Source of the DNA: Streptosporangium pseudovulgare
Lineage (GTDB): Bacteria > Actinomycetota > Actinomycetes > Streptosporangiales > Streptosporangiaceae
Direction of reading: 5' to 3'
NCBI RefSeq assembly: GCF_014648055.1
Contig: NZ_BMQJ01000001.1
Coordinates: 248,001-312,000, forward strand
Length of the DNA stretch: 64,000 nucleotides
Below the pieces are notes generated by a model, which ran no database searches, was not told the DNA's origin, and saw only the letters and a program-made list of their open reading frames with translations. The position numbers were made by a program, and so were the translations under genes. Positions 1 through 6,959 of this stretch are shown here, one piece after another. Every line of letters starts with the position of its first letter. Position 1 is the stretch's first letter.

Positions 1-474
1 GCCTCCGACGCCGCCGTACGGCCGGCCGCGGAGATCGCCGCGGCGCTGGGGACGCCGCTGCACCTGATCACCCTGGTCGTGAGCCGGGGGATGCGGGTGA
101 AGGCGGCCGAGCAGACGCTCGACCGGCTGCGCGAGCGGGCCGCCGCCGACCTCCGGGAGGCCGCGCGCGGGTGCGGCGCCGAGGTCACGACGCAGGTGCT
201 GGAGGGCGGGGACGTCGCGGCCGCGCTCGGCGGCGCCGAGTGCGGGGGCTCGCTGCTGGTCTGCGCCTCCAGCACGACCGGCCCGCTGCGCCGGGTCTTC
301 CTCGGCGACACGTCGATGAAGATCATACGCGCGTCGGCGTGCCCGGTGATGATGCTGCCCCGCACCCCGCCGCCGAGGCCCGCCGAACCGGCCGGAAGCG
401 CCCGGAGCGCCGTGCCGTCCGGCACGGCGACCCATGGGGCCGTATCGCCCATGCGGGACAACTGCGGCCTTTGA
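1..474 (+). CDS. universal stress protein, C-terminal part (5' end outside window)
   Basis: The reading frame is open from the first base, so the N terminus lies outside the window. The visible C-terminal half of a UspA-type alpha/beta domain includes a stretch like VLEGGDVAAAL, then LLVCASSTTGPLRRVFLGDTSMKI and a final SACPVMMLP strand. The region GPLRRVFLGDTS corresponds to the family's ATP-binding G-x9-G(S/T) loop, here in a variant form. About 35 extra Pro/Ala-rich residues follow the domain. USPs are cytoplasmic stress or dormancy proteins, usually ATP-binding dimers, and the specific role cannot be told from sequence. A terminator-like hairpin with a T-run follows the stop codon. Confidence 0.8.
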   Translation, partial: ASDAAVRPAAEIAAALGTPLHLITLVVSRGMRVKAAEQTLDRLRERAAADLREAARGCGAEVTTQVLEGGDVAAALGGAECGGSLLVCASSTTGPLRRVFLGDTSMKIIRASACPVMMLPRTPPPRPAEPAGSARSAVPSGTATHGAVSPMRDNCGL

Positions 475-475
475 G

Positions 476-510
476 GCGGAACCCATCGGACCGGATTCCG
501 CATCTTTTTT
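476..510 (+). terminator. intrinsic terminator after the universal stress protein gene
   Basis: GCGGAACC (476-483) pairs with GG-A-TTCCGC (492-501, one bulged A), and a run of six T follows at 505-510. It starts two bases after the stop codon. This is one of the few classical T-tailed terminators in the window. Confidence 0.65.
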
Positions 511-519
511 CCAATCAGC

Positions 520-548
520 TTGACCTTGGGCGTCCACAGCTTTACCGT
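520..548 (+). promoter_or_regulatory. candidate housekeeping promoter of bldD
   Basis: TTGACC (520-525), a 17-nt spacer and TACCGT (543-548) match the actinobacterial -35/-10 pattern. The box lies just after the upstream terminator and about 160 nt before bldD. The presumed leader carries a perfect hairpin, CCAACCC-agc-GGGTTGG (627-643). Half-sites resembling the BldD operator (TCACC near 601, AGTGA near 671) are present, so autoregulation is possible but unproven. Confidence 0.4.
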
Positions 549-708
549 CACTGTCCGTAACCGCACCTCGCGGCCTTATCGGGTAAACCCTGACGCTCCA
601 GTCACCGAAGGTCCCTGCCCCGCGCACCAACCCAGCGGGTTGGGGCATAAGTTGCGAGGGAGCACAATCAAGTGAAAGCAGTGCATAACAGAGCCGGGGG
701 GCCACACT

Positions 709-1203
709 ATGCCGTCTGAGTACGCCAAGTCGCTGGGTGCACGACTCCGTGCCATCCGCACCCAGCAGGGCCTGTCCCTGCACGGAGTCGAAGAGAAGTC
801 CCGTGGGCGCTGGAAGGCGGTCGTGGTCGGCTCCTACGAGCGCGGCGACCGCGCCGTGACGGTCCAGAAGCTTGCCGAGCTGGCTGATTTCTACGGTGTG
901 CCGGTTTCGGAGCTGCTGCCCGGCGGCGCCGCCCCGAGCCCGCTCGGCCCGACGCCGAAGCTTGTCATCGACCTTGAGCGCCTTGCCCAGCTCCCCAAGG
1001 AGAAGGCCGGCGCGCTGGCCCGTTACGCCGCCACCATCCAGAGCCAGCGTGGTGACTACAACGGCAAGGTGCTGTCCATCCGCCAGGAGGACCTCCGCTC
1101 CCTGGCGGTGATCTACGACAAGTCCCCGGCCGAGCTCACCGAGGAGCTCATCAACTGGGGCGTGCTCGACCCCGAGGCGCGCCGCGCCGTCGAGTCGTTC
1201 TGA
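709..1203 (+). CDS. bldD: BldD, c-di-GMP-responsive developmental master regulator
   Basis: BldD represses sporulation genes during vegetative growth in sporulating actinobacteria and dimerises through tetrameric c-di-GMP. Residues 1-75 form an XRE-type helix-turn-helix (RLRAIRTQQGLSLHGVEEKS, then GSYERGDR). Residues 80-164 are the C-terminal signal-binding domain. The c-di-GMP signature RGD-X8-RQ(D/E)D is intact: R114, G115, D116, then R125, Q126, E127, D128, at the positions known from Streptomyces coelicolor BldD with a conservative D-to-E change. The length of 164 aa is normal. A G-rich stretch before the ATG is the only possible ribosome site. The gene has its own promoter region and terminator, so it is probably monocistronic. 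Confidence 0.96.
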   Translation: MPSEYAKSLGARLRAIRTQQGLSLHGVEEKSRGRWKAVVVGSYERGDRAVTVQKLAELADFYGVPVSELLPGGAAPSPLGPTPKLVIDLERLAQLPKEKAGALARYAATIQSQRGDYNGKVLSIRQEDLRSLAVIYDKSPAELTEELINWGVLDPEARRAVESF

Positions 1204-1210
1204 CCCCTTC

Positions 1211-1240
1211 CGTGGGCGCGCCGCCGATGGCGCGCCCACG
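1211..1240 (+). terminator. bldD terminator hairpin
   Basis: CGTGGGCGCGCC (1211-1222) and GGCGCGCCCACG (1229-1240) form a perfect 12-bp stem with a 6-nt loop, seven bases after the bldD stop codon. There is no T-tract, as is common for actinobacterial terminators. Confidence 0.75.
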
Positions 1241-1342
1241 GCCGCGGAGCGCGACACGCCGTCTCTCCGGGAGATCACTCGCATCTCGCCACGGAGGACC
1301 TCCACTGTGGTAGGAAAAGGCAAATACGGCGTTTAGCGAGAT

Positions 1343-2563
1343 GTGGTGAACATGGCACGGAGAGAGGATCGGCACGATCACTCTCCTCCGTCCCCGAAAA
1401 GCCGCCTCGACGTCGTCATGGCGGTGCTCGGCTCGACCAAGACACGTGCCTTCCTGCGCCTGCTGACCTCCGTCGGGGCCAGCAGGACCCAGGACACCCT
1501 CCGGCTGCTGCCCTTCGTCGTCATGGCCGTGGTCGCCCTGGCCGACCTCGGCTCGGGCCCGGAGACCGGACTGCTCCCCCTGCTGGCCCTCGGCCCGGCC
1601 TTCGCCAGCGTCGCCTGCGGCCTGGGCAGGACGACGGTGGTCGGAATCGTCGCGCTGGCGCTGTGCGTCGCCCTCGGCCTGCACTACCAGGTCCTGTGGA
1701 GCTCCCGCACCAACATCACCATGATGGCCATCCTGGGCGTCACCGTGGCCGGGGTGCTGGCCAGCGCCGGCCGGCTCCGCCACGAGCGGCAGCTCGCCGA
1801 CGTCCGCTCGGTGGCCGAGGCCGCCCAGCGGGTGCTGCTGCGGCCGGTGCCCCGCCGGGCCGGACCCGAGATCGGCGTGGCCGTCTCCTACACCTCCGCC
1901 ACCGCCGAGGCCCGGATCGGCGGCGACCTGTACGACGTGGTCACCACCCCGCACGGGGTGCGGATCGTCGTCGGGGACGTGCAGGGCAAGGGCCTGGAGG
2001 CGGTGGAGACGGCCGCGGTGGTGCTGGGCGCCTTCCGGGAGGCCGCCCACGACGAGACCGGGCTGCTGGGCGTGGTGACCCGCCTGGAGAACGCCCTGAG
2101 CAGGGAGCTGTCGGGCGAGCAGTTCGTGACGGCGATCCTCGCCGAGATCACCGGCGACGCCTCCATCACCGTCGTCAACTGCGGTCATCCGCCGCCCATG
2201 ATGCTGGGAGCCGACGGCAGGCAGTGGTTCGCCGAACCACCCGAGGAGGCGCTGCCCCTGGGCATGGGCGCGCTGCGGGTCAGCGAGCCGAAGCCGCACC
2301 GCGTCCCCTTCGAGCCCGGGGAGCAGGTGCTCTTCTACACCGACGGGGTCATCGAGGCGCGCAACGGGGCGGGCGACTTCTATCCGCTGGAGGCTCGGGC
2401 GCACCTGCTGAGCGGATCGGATCCGCAACTGGCACTGGACGCCCTGCGCGCCGACCTGCTGCGGCACGTGGGCCGTCCGCTGGGCGACGACGCCGCGATG
2501 CTCCTGCTGCGCCACCGGGCGGACCGTCAGGCGGACGCCTCGGCCCCCTCGGCGGTCTCCTGA
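1343..2563 (+). CDS. membrane-anchored SpoIIE/RsbU-type PP2C phosphatase
   Basis: The protein has 406 aa. Residues about 50-145 carry several hydrophobic helices (TLRLLPFVVMAVVALADL; LLALGPAFASVACGLG; MMAILGVTVAGVLA). A short linker leads to a PP2C-like SpoIIE domain with typical metal-binding blocks GGDLYDVV, VVGDVQGKGLEA and YTDGVIEARN, and a final GDDAAMLLLR. Such enzymes dephosphorylate anti-anti-sigma factors and tune alternative sigma factors. There is no N-terminal PAS/GAF domain, so the signal is presumably sensed through the membrane segment. The GTG at 1343 gives the longest frame, and an ATG at 1352 is an alternative start. No anti-sigma partner lies nearby. Confidence 0.85.
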   Translation: MVNMARREDRHDHSPPSPKSRLDVVMAVLGSTKTRAFLRLLTSVGASRTQDTLRLLPFVVMAVVALADLGSGPETGLLPLLALGPAFASVACGLGRTTVVGIVALALCVALGLHYQVLWSSRTNITMMAILGVTVAGVLASAGRLRHERQLADVRSVAEAAQRVLLRPVPRRAGPEIGVAVSYTSATAEARIGGDLYDVVTTPHGVRIVVGDVQGKGLEAVETAAVVLGAFREAAHDETGLLGVVTRLENALSRELSGEQFVTAILAEITGDASITVVNCGHPPPMMLGADGRQWFAEPPEEALPLGMGALRVSEPKPHRVPFEPGEQVLFYTDGVIEARNGAGDFYPLEARAHLLSGSDPQLALDALRADLLRHVGRPLGDDAAMLLLRHRADRQADASAPSAVS

Positions 2564-2579
2564 GCGCCCGGCCGGGCGC
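2564..2579. terminator. short palindrome between convergent genes
   Basis: GCGCCCGG followed by CCGGGCGC is a perfect 16-bp palindrome one base after the phosphatase stop codon and 15 bp from the end of the convergent HEPN gene. It is plausibly a bidirectional terminator, although the loop would be tight. Confidence 0.45.
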
Positions 2580-2593
2580 GCGGCGGGAAGGGG

Positions 2594-3040
2594 TCAGCCG
2601 GCCAGCGGGACGCTGCCGGGCAGGGTGGGCTGGACGGGCACGCCGAGCATCTTCTCGACGGTGGTGACGAACCGCTCCGCCTCGGAGATCAGCTCCTCGG
2701 CGTCGCGCGCCGACACCACGCGCGTCATGCCGGCCTCGGCCGAGGCGCGCTTGGTGGCGCTCATCTCGAAGTAGGGGGCCCAGTCGGCCAGCCGGGGCTC
2801 CGCCTCGGGCAGCAGCTCCCAGGCGCTGCGCAGCCTGCGCCTGCGGCCGTCCATGGGGCGCGGCCGGGCGGCCAGGACCGCGGCGGCGGCACGCAGGGCC
2901 GCCAGGTGGGCCGCGACGTAACGGGTGGCGGGGGTCGTCGCGGCGGCGGCCTCCTCCAGGCAGTCGCGCGCATCGGCCAGATGCGCCCGGACCGTGGGCG
3001 ACAGCCGGGGCCCGCCCGAGTCGCCGGGTCGATGGATCAT
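2594..3040 (-). CDS. SAV_6107-type HEPN-domain protein, apparently SOS-controlled
   Basis: This is a small helical protein of about 148 aa that I recognise as the actinobacterial SAV_6107 HEPN family; its biochemical function is not known. The conserved core reads RYVAAHLAALRAAAAVL, followed by a basic segment and an acidic C-terminal helix. RYVAAH has the R-x4-H spacing of HEPN ribonucleases, but it sits earlier in the fold than the usual catalytic motif, so RNase activity is uncertain. The ATG at 3040 is chosen because AAGGAGG lies about 8 nt before it; an upstream in-frame GTG at 3118 lacks this. About 200 nt upstream is a promoter overlapped by two LexA-type boxes, with nothing else between to express. 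Confidence 0.8.
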   Translation of the reverse strand: MIHRPGDSGGPRLSPTVRAHLADARDCLEEAAAATTPATRYVAAHLAALRAAAAVLAARPRPMDGRRRRLRSAWELLPEAEPRLADWAPYFEMSATKRASAEAGMTRVVSARDAEELISEAERFVTTVEKMLGVPVQPTLPGSVPLAG

Positions 3041-3175
3041 GCGCTTCAACCTCCTTGGTCGCAAGCGGCTCCCGGCGTTCTCACCGGTGATGTCAAGGCT
3101 CGCAGACACCACCGACAAATCCGCCGGGCGGCCGGACGAGGAGCTTCCCCTCTCCCCGTCCGGTTCCGGTGCGCC

Positions 3176-3198
3176 GGCGCCGCCGTGACGGCGGCGCC
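3176..3198 (-). promoter_or_regulatory. strong GC hairpin in the HEPN leader
   Basis: GGCGCCGCCG, TGA, CGGCGGCGCC form a perfect 10-bp stem with a 3-nt loop. It lies inside the roughly 200-nt leader between the LexA-type promoter and the HEPN start. It could be an attenuator or a stabilising leader structure; no alternative pairing partner is obvious. Confidence 0.4.
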
Positions 3199-3246
3199 GC
3201 CGGACGGCCGCCCCTGGACGCGAGCCGCGAGTCTCACGCCTTTACA

Positions 3247-3302
3247 TCGAACATAAATTCGATCATCTGTGCTGTCAAGCAAAGCAGCGAACAAAGGTTC
3301 GA
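3247..3302 (-). promoter_or_regulatory. SOS promoter: consensus -35/-10 with two LexA boxes
   Basis: On the minus strand a near-consensus promoter reads TTGACA (3273-3278), 17-nt spacer, TATGTT (3250-3255). Two copies of the actinobacterial SOS box TCGAAC-N4-GTTCGA are present, each matching 11 of 12 fixed positions. One is TCGAAC-ATAA-ATTCGA (3247-3262), covering the -10. The other is GCGAAC-AAAG-GTTCGA (3287-3302), just upstream of the -35. LexA bound here would block RNA polymerase. The only gene downstream in this direction is the HEPN gene at 3040. Confidence 0.8.
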
Positions 3303-3319
3303 TCCCCCGGAGAAGCGAA

Positions 3320-3349
3320 AACCCCGGGAGACGGGGATCTCCCGGGGTT
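3320..3349 (-). terminator. terminator of the L,D-transpeptidase gene
   Basis: AACCCCGGGAG (3320-3330) and CTCCCGGGGTT (3339-3349) form a perfect 11-bp stem with an 8-nt loop. On the minus strand the hairpin ends in TTTTCGC. It lies about 100 nt after the L,D-transpeptidase stop codon. Confidence 0.7.
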
Positions 3350-3446
3350 CTCCGCCCCGAGCAGGGGCTCGGAGACGGCCGGAGGGCCTCTCCGCGGGGC
3401 CGCCGCGCCGGTCCCGCGACGGGAACGGCGGACGCGCCCCGCGGGG

Positions 3447-4292
3447 CTACCGCGCGAACCTCCCGCGCACGTGCACCGGCACCCCGGTGCCGAGCAGCTT
3501 GGGCAGCGCCGACGCGACGTTCATCGGCAGCCGCACGCAGCCGTGCGAGGCCGGGGCCAGCGGCACCGACAGCGCGCCGTGCAGGGCGATGCCGCCGTTG
3601 AAGAAGATCGGGTTGTACAGCTTGCCGAGGTAGGAGGTGTGCCAGCCGCTCCGCCGCCAGGTCGTCCGGTAGTCGCCCGTCGGCGTGCGGGCGTCGCCGC
3701 AGAACCGCTGGGTCCGGCCGTTCCAGGTGGCCGTCTCGCAGTAGGGGATCCCGCTGCCGGAGGAGATGTGGCTGATCAGCCGCACCCTCCCGCCGACGTA
3801 CAGGACCATCACCTGCTGGGTGAGGTTCACCTCGACCCGGGTCGCCCGGCCGCCCGGCACGAGCACCCTCGGGGCGCGCGGGGCCTCCAGCGCCCGCCAC
3901 GTCCTGCTCGCCACGGTGCTGGTCGGCGCGATGCCGTTGACCTTCTGGAAGGCCCACAGCGCGGTCAGAGTGCTCCCGCCGTACCGGCCGTCGACGGTTC
4001 CCGGCAGGTAGCCGAGCTGCCGCAGCCGCGTCTGGAGCATCCTGACCTCGGCCCCCTTGGCGCCGAGCCGGAGCGTCCGGCCGGGCGCGGTGAACGCGGG
4101 CGCCGCCATCGGGGCCGCGGCCGCGGCGGCCGGGGCCGTGGCGACCACGGCCGCGGTGACCGGGACCGCGGCGGCCGGAAGGGCGCCCGCCGGGGTCCGG
4201 GGAGCCGCCGCGGCGCTCGCGAGGCCGGGCGAGGAGACGAGGAGGGCCGCCGCCGCCAGCGCGGCCGCTCCGAGCCGCCGTCGGACTCTCAT
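3447..4292 (-). CDS. secreted L,D-transpeptidase with peptidoglycan-binding domain
   Basis: Predicted role: 3-3 cross-linking of peptidoglycan or attachment of proteins to it, outside the membrane. An N-terminal signal peptide (RRRLGAAALAAAALLVSS, cleavage near ASAAAA) is followed by an Ala-rich linker. A PG_binding_1 repeat follows (GAEVRMLQTRLRQLGYLPG, then ALWAFQKVNG), and then a YkuD catalytic domain ending in the active-site block SHGCVRLP with the catalytic Cys. The start at 4292 is preferred because GAGGGAG lies 9 nt before that ATG; in-frame starts at 4313 and 4301 are possible. The gene appears to be a single transcription unit with its own terminator. Confidence 0.9.
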   Translation of the reverse strand: MRVRRRLGAAALAAAALLVSSPGLASAAAAPRTPAGALPAAAVPVTAAVVATAPAAAAAAPMAAPAFTAPGRTLRLGAKGAEVRMLQTRLRQLGYLPGTVDGRYGGSTLTALWAFQKVNGIAPTSTVASRTWRALEAPRAPRVLVPGGRATRVEVNLTQQVMVLYVGGRVRLISHISSGSGIPYCETATWNGRTQRFCGDARTPTGDYRTTWRRSGWHTSYLGKLYNPIFFNGGIALHGALSVPLAPASHGCVRLPMNVASALPKLLGTGVPVHVRGRFAR

Positions 4293-4411
4293 TCGCGTCA
4301 TCTCCCTCTTCACTGCGATTTTCGGATCAAGGGACCATAGTGCACCGGCGTCTCGTCCCCGTCACGGGTAAATGAGACGGCATGCGCTGGTCGAACGTTT
4401 AGAGTGGCCGC

Positions 4412-4906
4412 GTGCCAGAAAAGTTGCATCCGAACGTGGAGAAGGTCGCCGCGGTCCTCCGCGAGCACGGCGCCACCGGTGAGATCGTGGTGTTCGAGGA
4501 GGCGACCCCGACCGCGGCGACGGCCGCGGCCCGGCTGGGCTGCGAGGTCGGCGCGATCGCCAACAGCCTGGTCTTCGACGCCGACGGCGAGCCGCTCCTG
4601 GTGCTCACCAGCGGCGCGCACCGGGTGGACACCGCCCTGGTGGCCCGGACGGTCGGCGTTGCGAAGGTACGGCGTGCGAGCCCCGACTTCGTCCGCGCGG
4701 CCACCGGCCAGGTGATCGGCGGGGTGGCTCCGGTCGGCCACCCCGCCCCCCTGCGGACCCTGGTCGACACCTGGCTCGACCGGTACGAGACGGTGTGGGC
4801 GGCGGCGGGCCACCCGCACACGGTCTTCCCCACGTCCTTCGCCGAGCTGCTCCGCCTCACCGGGGGCGTCGCGGCCGAGGTGGAGGAGAAGACCACCGCC
4901 GGGTAG
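4412..4906 (+). CDS. YbaK/ProX-type aminoacyl-tRNA deacylase
   Basis: A 164-aa single-domain YbaK/EbsC protein. Relatives hydrolyse misacylated Cys-tRNA(Pro) or Ala-tRNA(Pro) in the cytoplasm as trans-editing factors. Visible family blocks are FEEATPTAATAAARLGCEVGAIANSLVF, VLTSGAHRVD and TGQVIGGVAPVGH, the last a conserved signature. Which tRNA is edited cannot be told from sequence. There is no Shine-Dalgarno. A -10-like TAGAGT (4400-4405) ends exactly 6 nt before the GTG, so the mRNA is probably leaderless. Confidence 0.88.
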   Translation: MPEKLHPNVEKVAAVLREHGATGEIVVFEEATPTAATAAARLGCEVGAIANSLVFDADGEPLLVLTSGAHRVDTALVARTVGVAKVRRASPDFVRAATGQVIGGVAPVGHPAPLRTLVDTWLDRYETVWAAAGHPHTVFPTSFAELLRLTGGVAAEVEEKTTAG

Positions 4907-4994
4907 GAGTGCCGCACCGCCGGGGAGGCCGCCGGGCGTTCTTTTCCCGGCTCAGTCCGGTTCGGGCGGCATCGTCCCTGCTAGGGTGCGTAAG

Positions 4995-5567
4995 GTGATC
5001 GGACTGCGCCGGGTCGGCCCCACTGAGTTCACCGCCCGGCTGGACGCGGTCCTCGCCGTCTACACCGCGGCGATGCGCCCGCCCGAGGACCAGGTCCCCG
5101 GCCGCAGGACGATCATGGAGAACCACTCCGTCCAGCCCGGATTCTCCTGCGTGTTCGCGGAGGACGCCGCGGGCACGCCGGTAGGCCTCGCCTACGGCTT
5201 CCACGGGGTCCCCGGGCAGTGGTGGCACGACGTGGTCATGCGGGCCCTCGCCGACCGGAACGGCGAGGGGAGCGCGCGGGGCTGGCTGGGGGACGCCTTC
5301 GACCTCGCCGAGGTCCACGTCCACCCCGACCACCAGGGCAGGGGAATCGGCCGGGCGATGGTCGTCGCGGTCTGCGGCGGCCGCCCGGAGCGCACCGCCG
5401 TGCTGTCGACCCGCGACCGGCCCACCACGGCCAGGCACCTCTACCACAGCATGGGCTTCGTCGACCTGCTCACCCGGTTCGTCTTCCCGGGCGGCCACGA
5501 GCGCTACGCCATCCTCGGGACGGTGCTCCCCCTCAAGCCGATGGCCGGACGGCCCGCGGACACGTGA
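4995..5567 (+). CDS. GNAT-family N-acetyltransferase
   Basis: A protein of about 190 aa with the acetyl-CoA-binding motif A, AEVHVHPDHQGRGIGRAM (the Q/R-x-x-G-x-G/A loop), followed by a conserved strand (TAVLSTRD) and the C-terminal ARHLYHSMGFVDL motif. The substrate is unknown. I place the start at GTG 4995 because TAGGGT (4982-4987) lies 7 nt upstream, as at other apparently leaderless genes here; GTG 4986 would overlap that box. The 3' end, including the stop codon, lies inside a sequence repeated about 92 bp further on. Confidence 0.82.
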   Translation: MIGLRRVGPTEFTARLDAVLAVYTAAMRPPEDQVPGRRTIMENHSVQPGFSCVFAEDAAGTPVGLAYGFHGVPGQWWHDVVMRALADRNGEGSARGWLGDAFDLAEVHVHPDHQGRGIGRAMVVAVCGGRPERTAVLSTRDRPTTARHLYHSMGFVDLLTRFVFPGGHERYAILGTVLPLKPMAGRPADT

Positions 5568-5684
5568 ACCGGGCGACCCGGGGGCGCGTGACGCGTGAAC
5601 CGGGCCCGGGCGTCGATGCCGCCACCGTCTGCCACCCGGGACGGCCCGCGGGCGCGTGAACCGGGCTGCCCGGGGGGCGCGTGA
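5549..5684. repeat. imperfect 43-bp direct repeat at the 3' end of the GNAT gene
   Basis: Copies at about 5549-5591 and 5641-5684 share the order acggcccgcgg, cgtgaaccgggc, cccggggg, cgcgtga. The first copy contains the GNAT stop codon. It looks like a partly decayed 92-bp tandem duplication. Nothing else is seen in the 184-bp gap before metF. Confidence 0.6.
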
Positions 5685-5739
5685 GGCCGCCCGCCGCGCC
5701 GTCCGGACTCCGCCCGCGTGCCCCGCGACCGGCCTGAGG

Positions 5740-5757
5740 GCCTGAGACGCCTCAGGC
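5740..5757 (-). terminator. hairpin overlapping the metF stop codon
   Basis: GCCTGAG (5740-5746) and CTCAGGC (5751-5757) form a 7-bp stem with a 4-nt loop that includes the metF stop codon (5752-5754). It is a possible terminator, without a T-run. Confidence 0.4.
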
Positions 5758-6702
5758 GGTCAGGGAGGCGGCCTGCGGGGCGGCGGGGGCGCCGGGGACG
5801 ATGTCGAGCGCCCGGAAGACCTCGCGGGTCGCGCTGGAGCGGTTGAAGGTGATGAAGTGGATGCCCGGCGCGCCCTCGGCGAGGAGCGTCCGGCACAGCT
5901 CGACGGCGTGCTCGATGCCCAGGCGGCGCACGGCGGCGGGGTCGTCGGCGACGGCCTCGAACCGCGCCGCGACCTCCGGCGGGAACGGCGCTCCCGACAG
6001 CTGCTCGGACCGGGCGATCGTGCTCATCTGCGTGACGGGCATGATGCCCGGGATGATCGGCGTGTCGCAGCCGGCGGCCGCCACCCGGTCGCGCAGCCGG
6101 AGGTAGTCCTCGGCGCGGAAGAACATCTGGGTGATCGCGTAGTCGGCGCCCGCGCGGCACTTGCGCACGAAGTACTCGGTGTCGGCCTCGATCGTGGCCG
6201 ACCTGGGGTGCTTGTAGGGGAAGGCGGCCACGCCCACGCAGAAGTCGCCGGCCTGACGGATCAGCCGGACGAGCTCCTCGGCGTACTGGACGCCCTCGGG
6301 GTGGCGCACCCACTCGCCGGCGGGGTCGCCGGGCGGGTCGCCCCGCACCGCGAGGATGTTGCGCACGCCCGCGCCGGCGAACCGGCCGACCAGGTGACGC
6401 AGCTCACGCAGGGAGTGGTTGACCGCGGTGAAGTGGGCGACCGGGGTCAGCGTGGTCTCGTGGGCGAGCCGCTCCACGATCTCCACGGTGCGGTCGCGGG
6501 TGCCGCCGCCCGCGCCGTAGGTCACCGACACGAAGGTGGGGCGCAGCGCCTCCAGCTCCCGGATGACGCGCCAGAGCTGGCGCTCGCCCTCGGCGTTCTT
6601 CGGCGGGAAGAACTCGAAGGAGAAGGAGCGGCCACCGGCGGCGAGAAGCTCGCGGACGGTGGGCACGCGATCGGGGAGGACGGACGGGCGACCCAGAGCC
6701 AT
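5752..6702 (-). CDS. metF: 5,10-methylenetetrahydrofolate reductase
   Basis: Reduces methylene-THF to methyl-THF for methionine synthesis, with an FAD-dependent TIM barrel. At 316 aa it has the usual bacterial length. Visible blocks include FSFEFFPPKN near residue 27 (with the catalytic Glu), FVSVTYGAGGGTR, RGDPPG (FAD/folate region), YKHPRS, and ADYAITQMFF with FIPGI-like IIPGIMPV. The minus-strand ATG at 6702 has no Shine-Dalgarno, but TACCCT ends 6 nt upstream, suggesting a leaderless mRNA. It diverges from the polyprenyl synthase gene. Confidence 0.95.
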   Translation of the reverse strand: MALGRPSVLPDRVPTVRELLAAGGRSFSFEFFPPKNAEGERQLWRVIRELEALRPTFVSVTYGAGGGTRDRTVEIVERLAHETTLTPVAHFTAVNHSLRELRHLVGRFAGAGVRNILAVRGDPPGDPAGEWVRHPEGVQYAEELVRLIRQAGDFCVGVAAFPYKHPRSATIEADTEYFVRKCRAGADYAITQMFFRAEDYLRLRDRVAAAGCDTPIIPGIMPVTQMSTIARSEQLSGAPFPPEVAARFEAVADDPAAVRRLGIEHAVELCRTLLAEGAPGIHFITFNRSSATREVFRALDIVPGAPAAPQAASLTA

Positions 6703-6959
6703 GCCCCTAGGGTACTTGGCGCGCCGCCGCCCGCCGTACTTGTCGGATGCGCTTCGTGACGCGTCGCCCTGTTTCCGGGGGCGCGGTCGCGCCGCGTCAC
6801 CGGATCCGCGGTGGCGAGGTCGCCCGCGCGGCCCGGTTCCCGGCGCCTCCCCTGCTCGGGCGGCCTTTCGGGCGTTCCTTCCCCCGGTAACGGCGCGTGC
6901 GAAACGCCGTAGTGTCCCGCCGATAGGAATCCGTCCGCTTGGACCGATAATGTCTGGGC

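Noticed and set aside
3287-3310. GGTTCGATCCC looked like a tRNA T-arm
   Set aside because: The flanking bases do not form a T-stem or acceptor stem, and the sequence is better explained as an SOS box.
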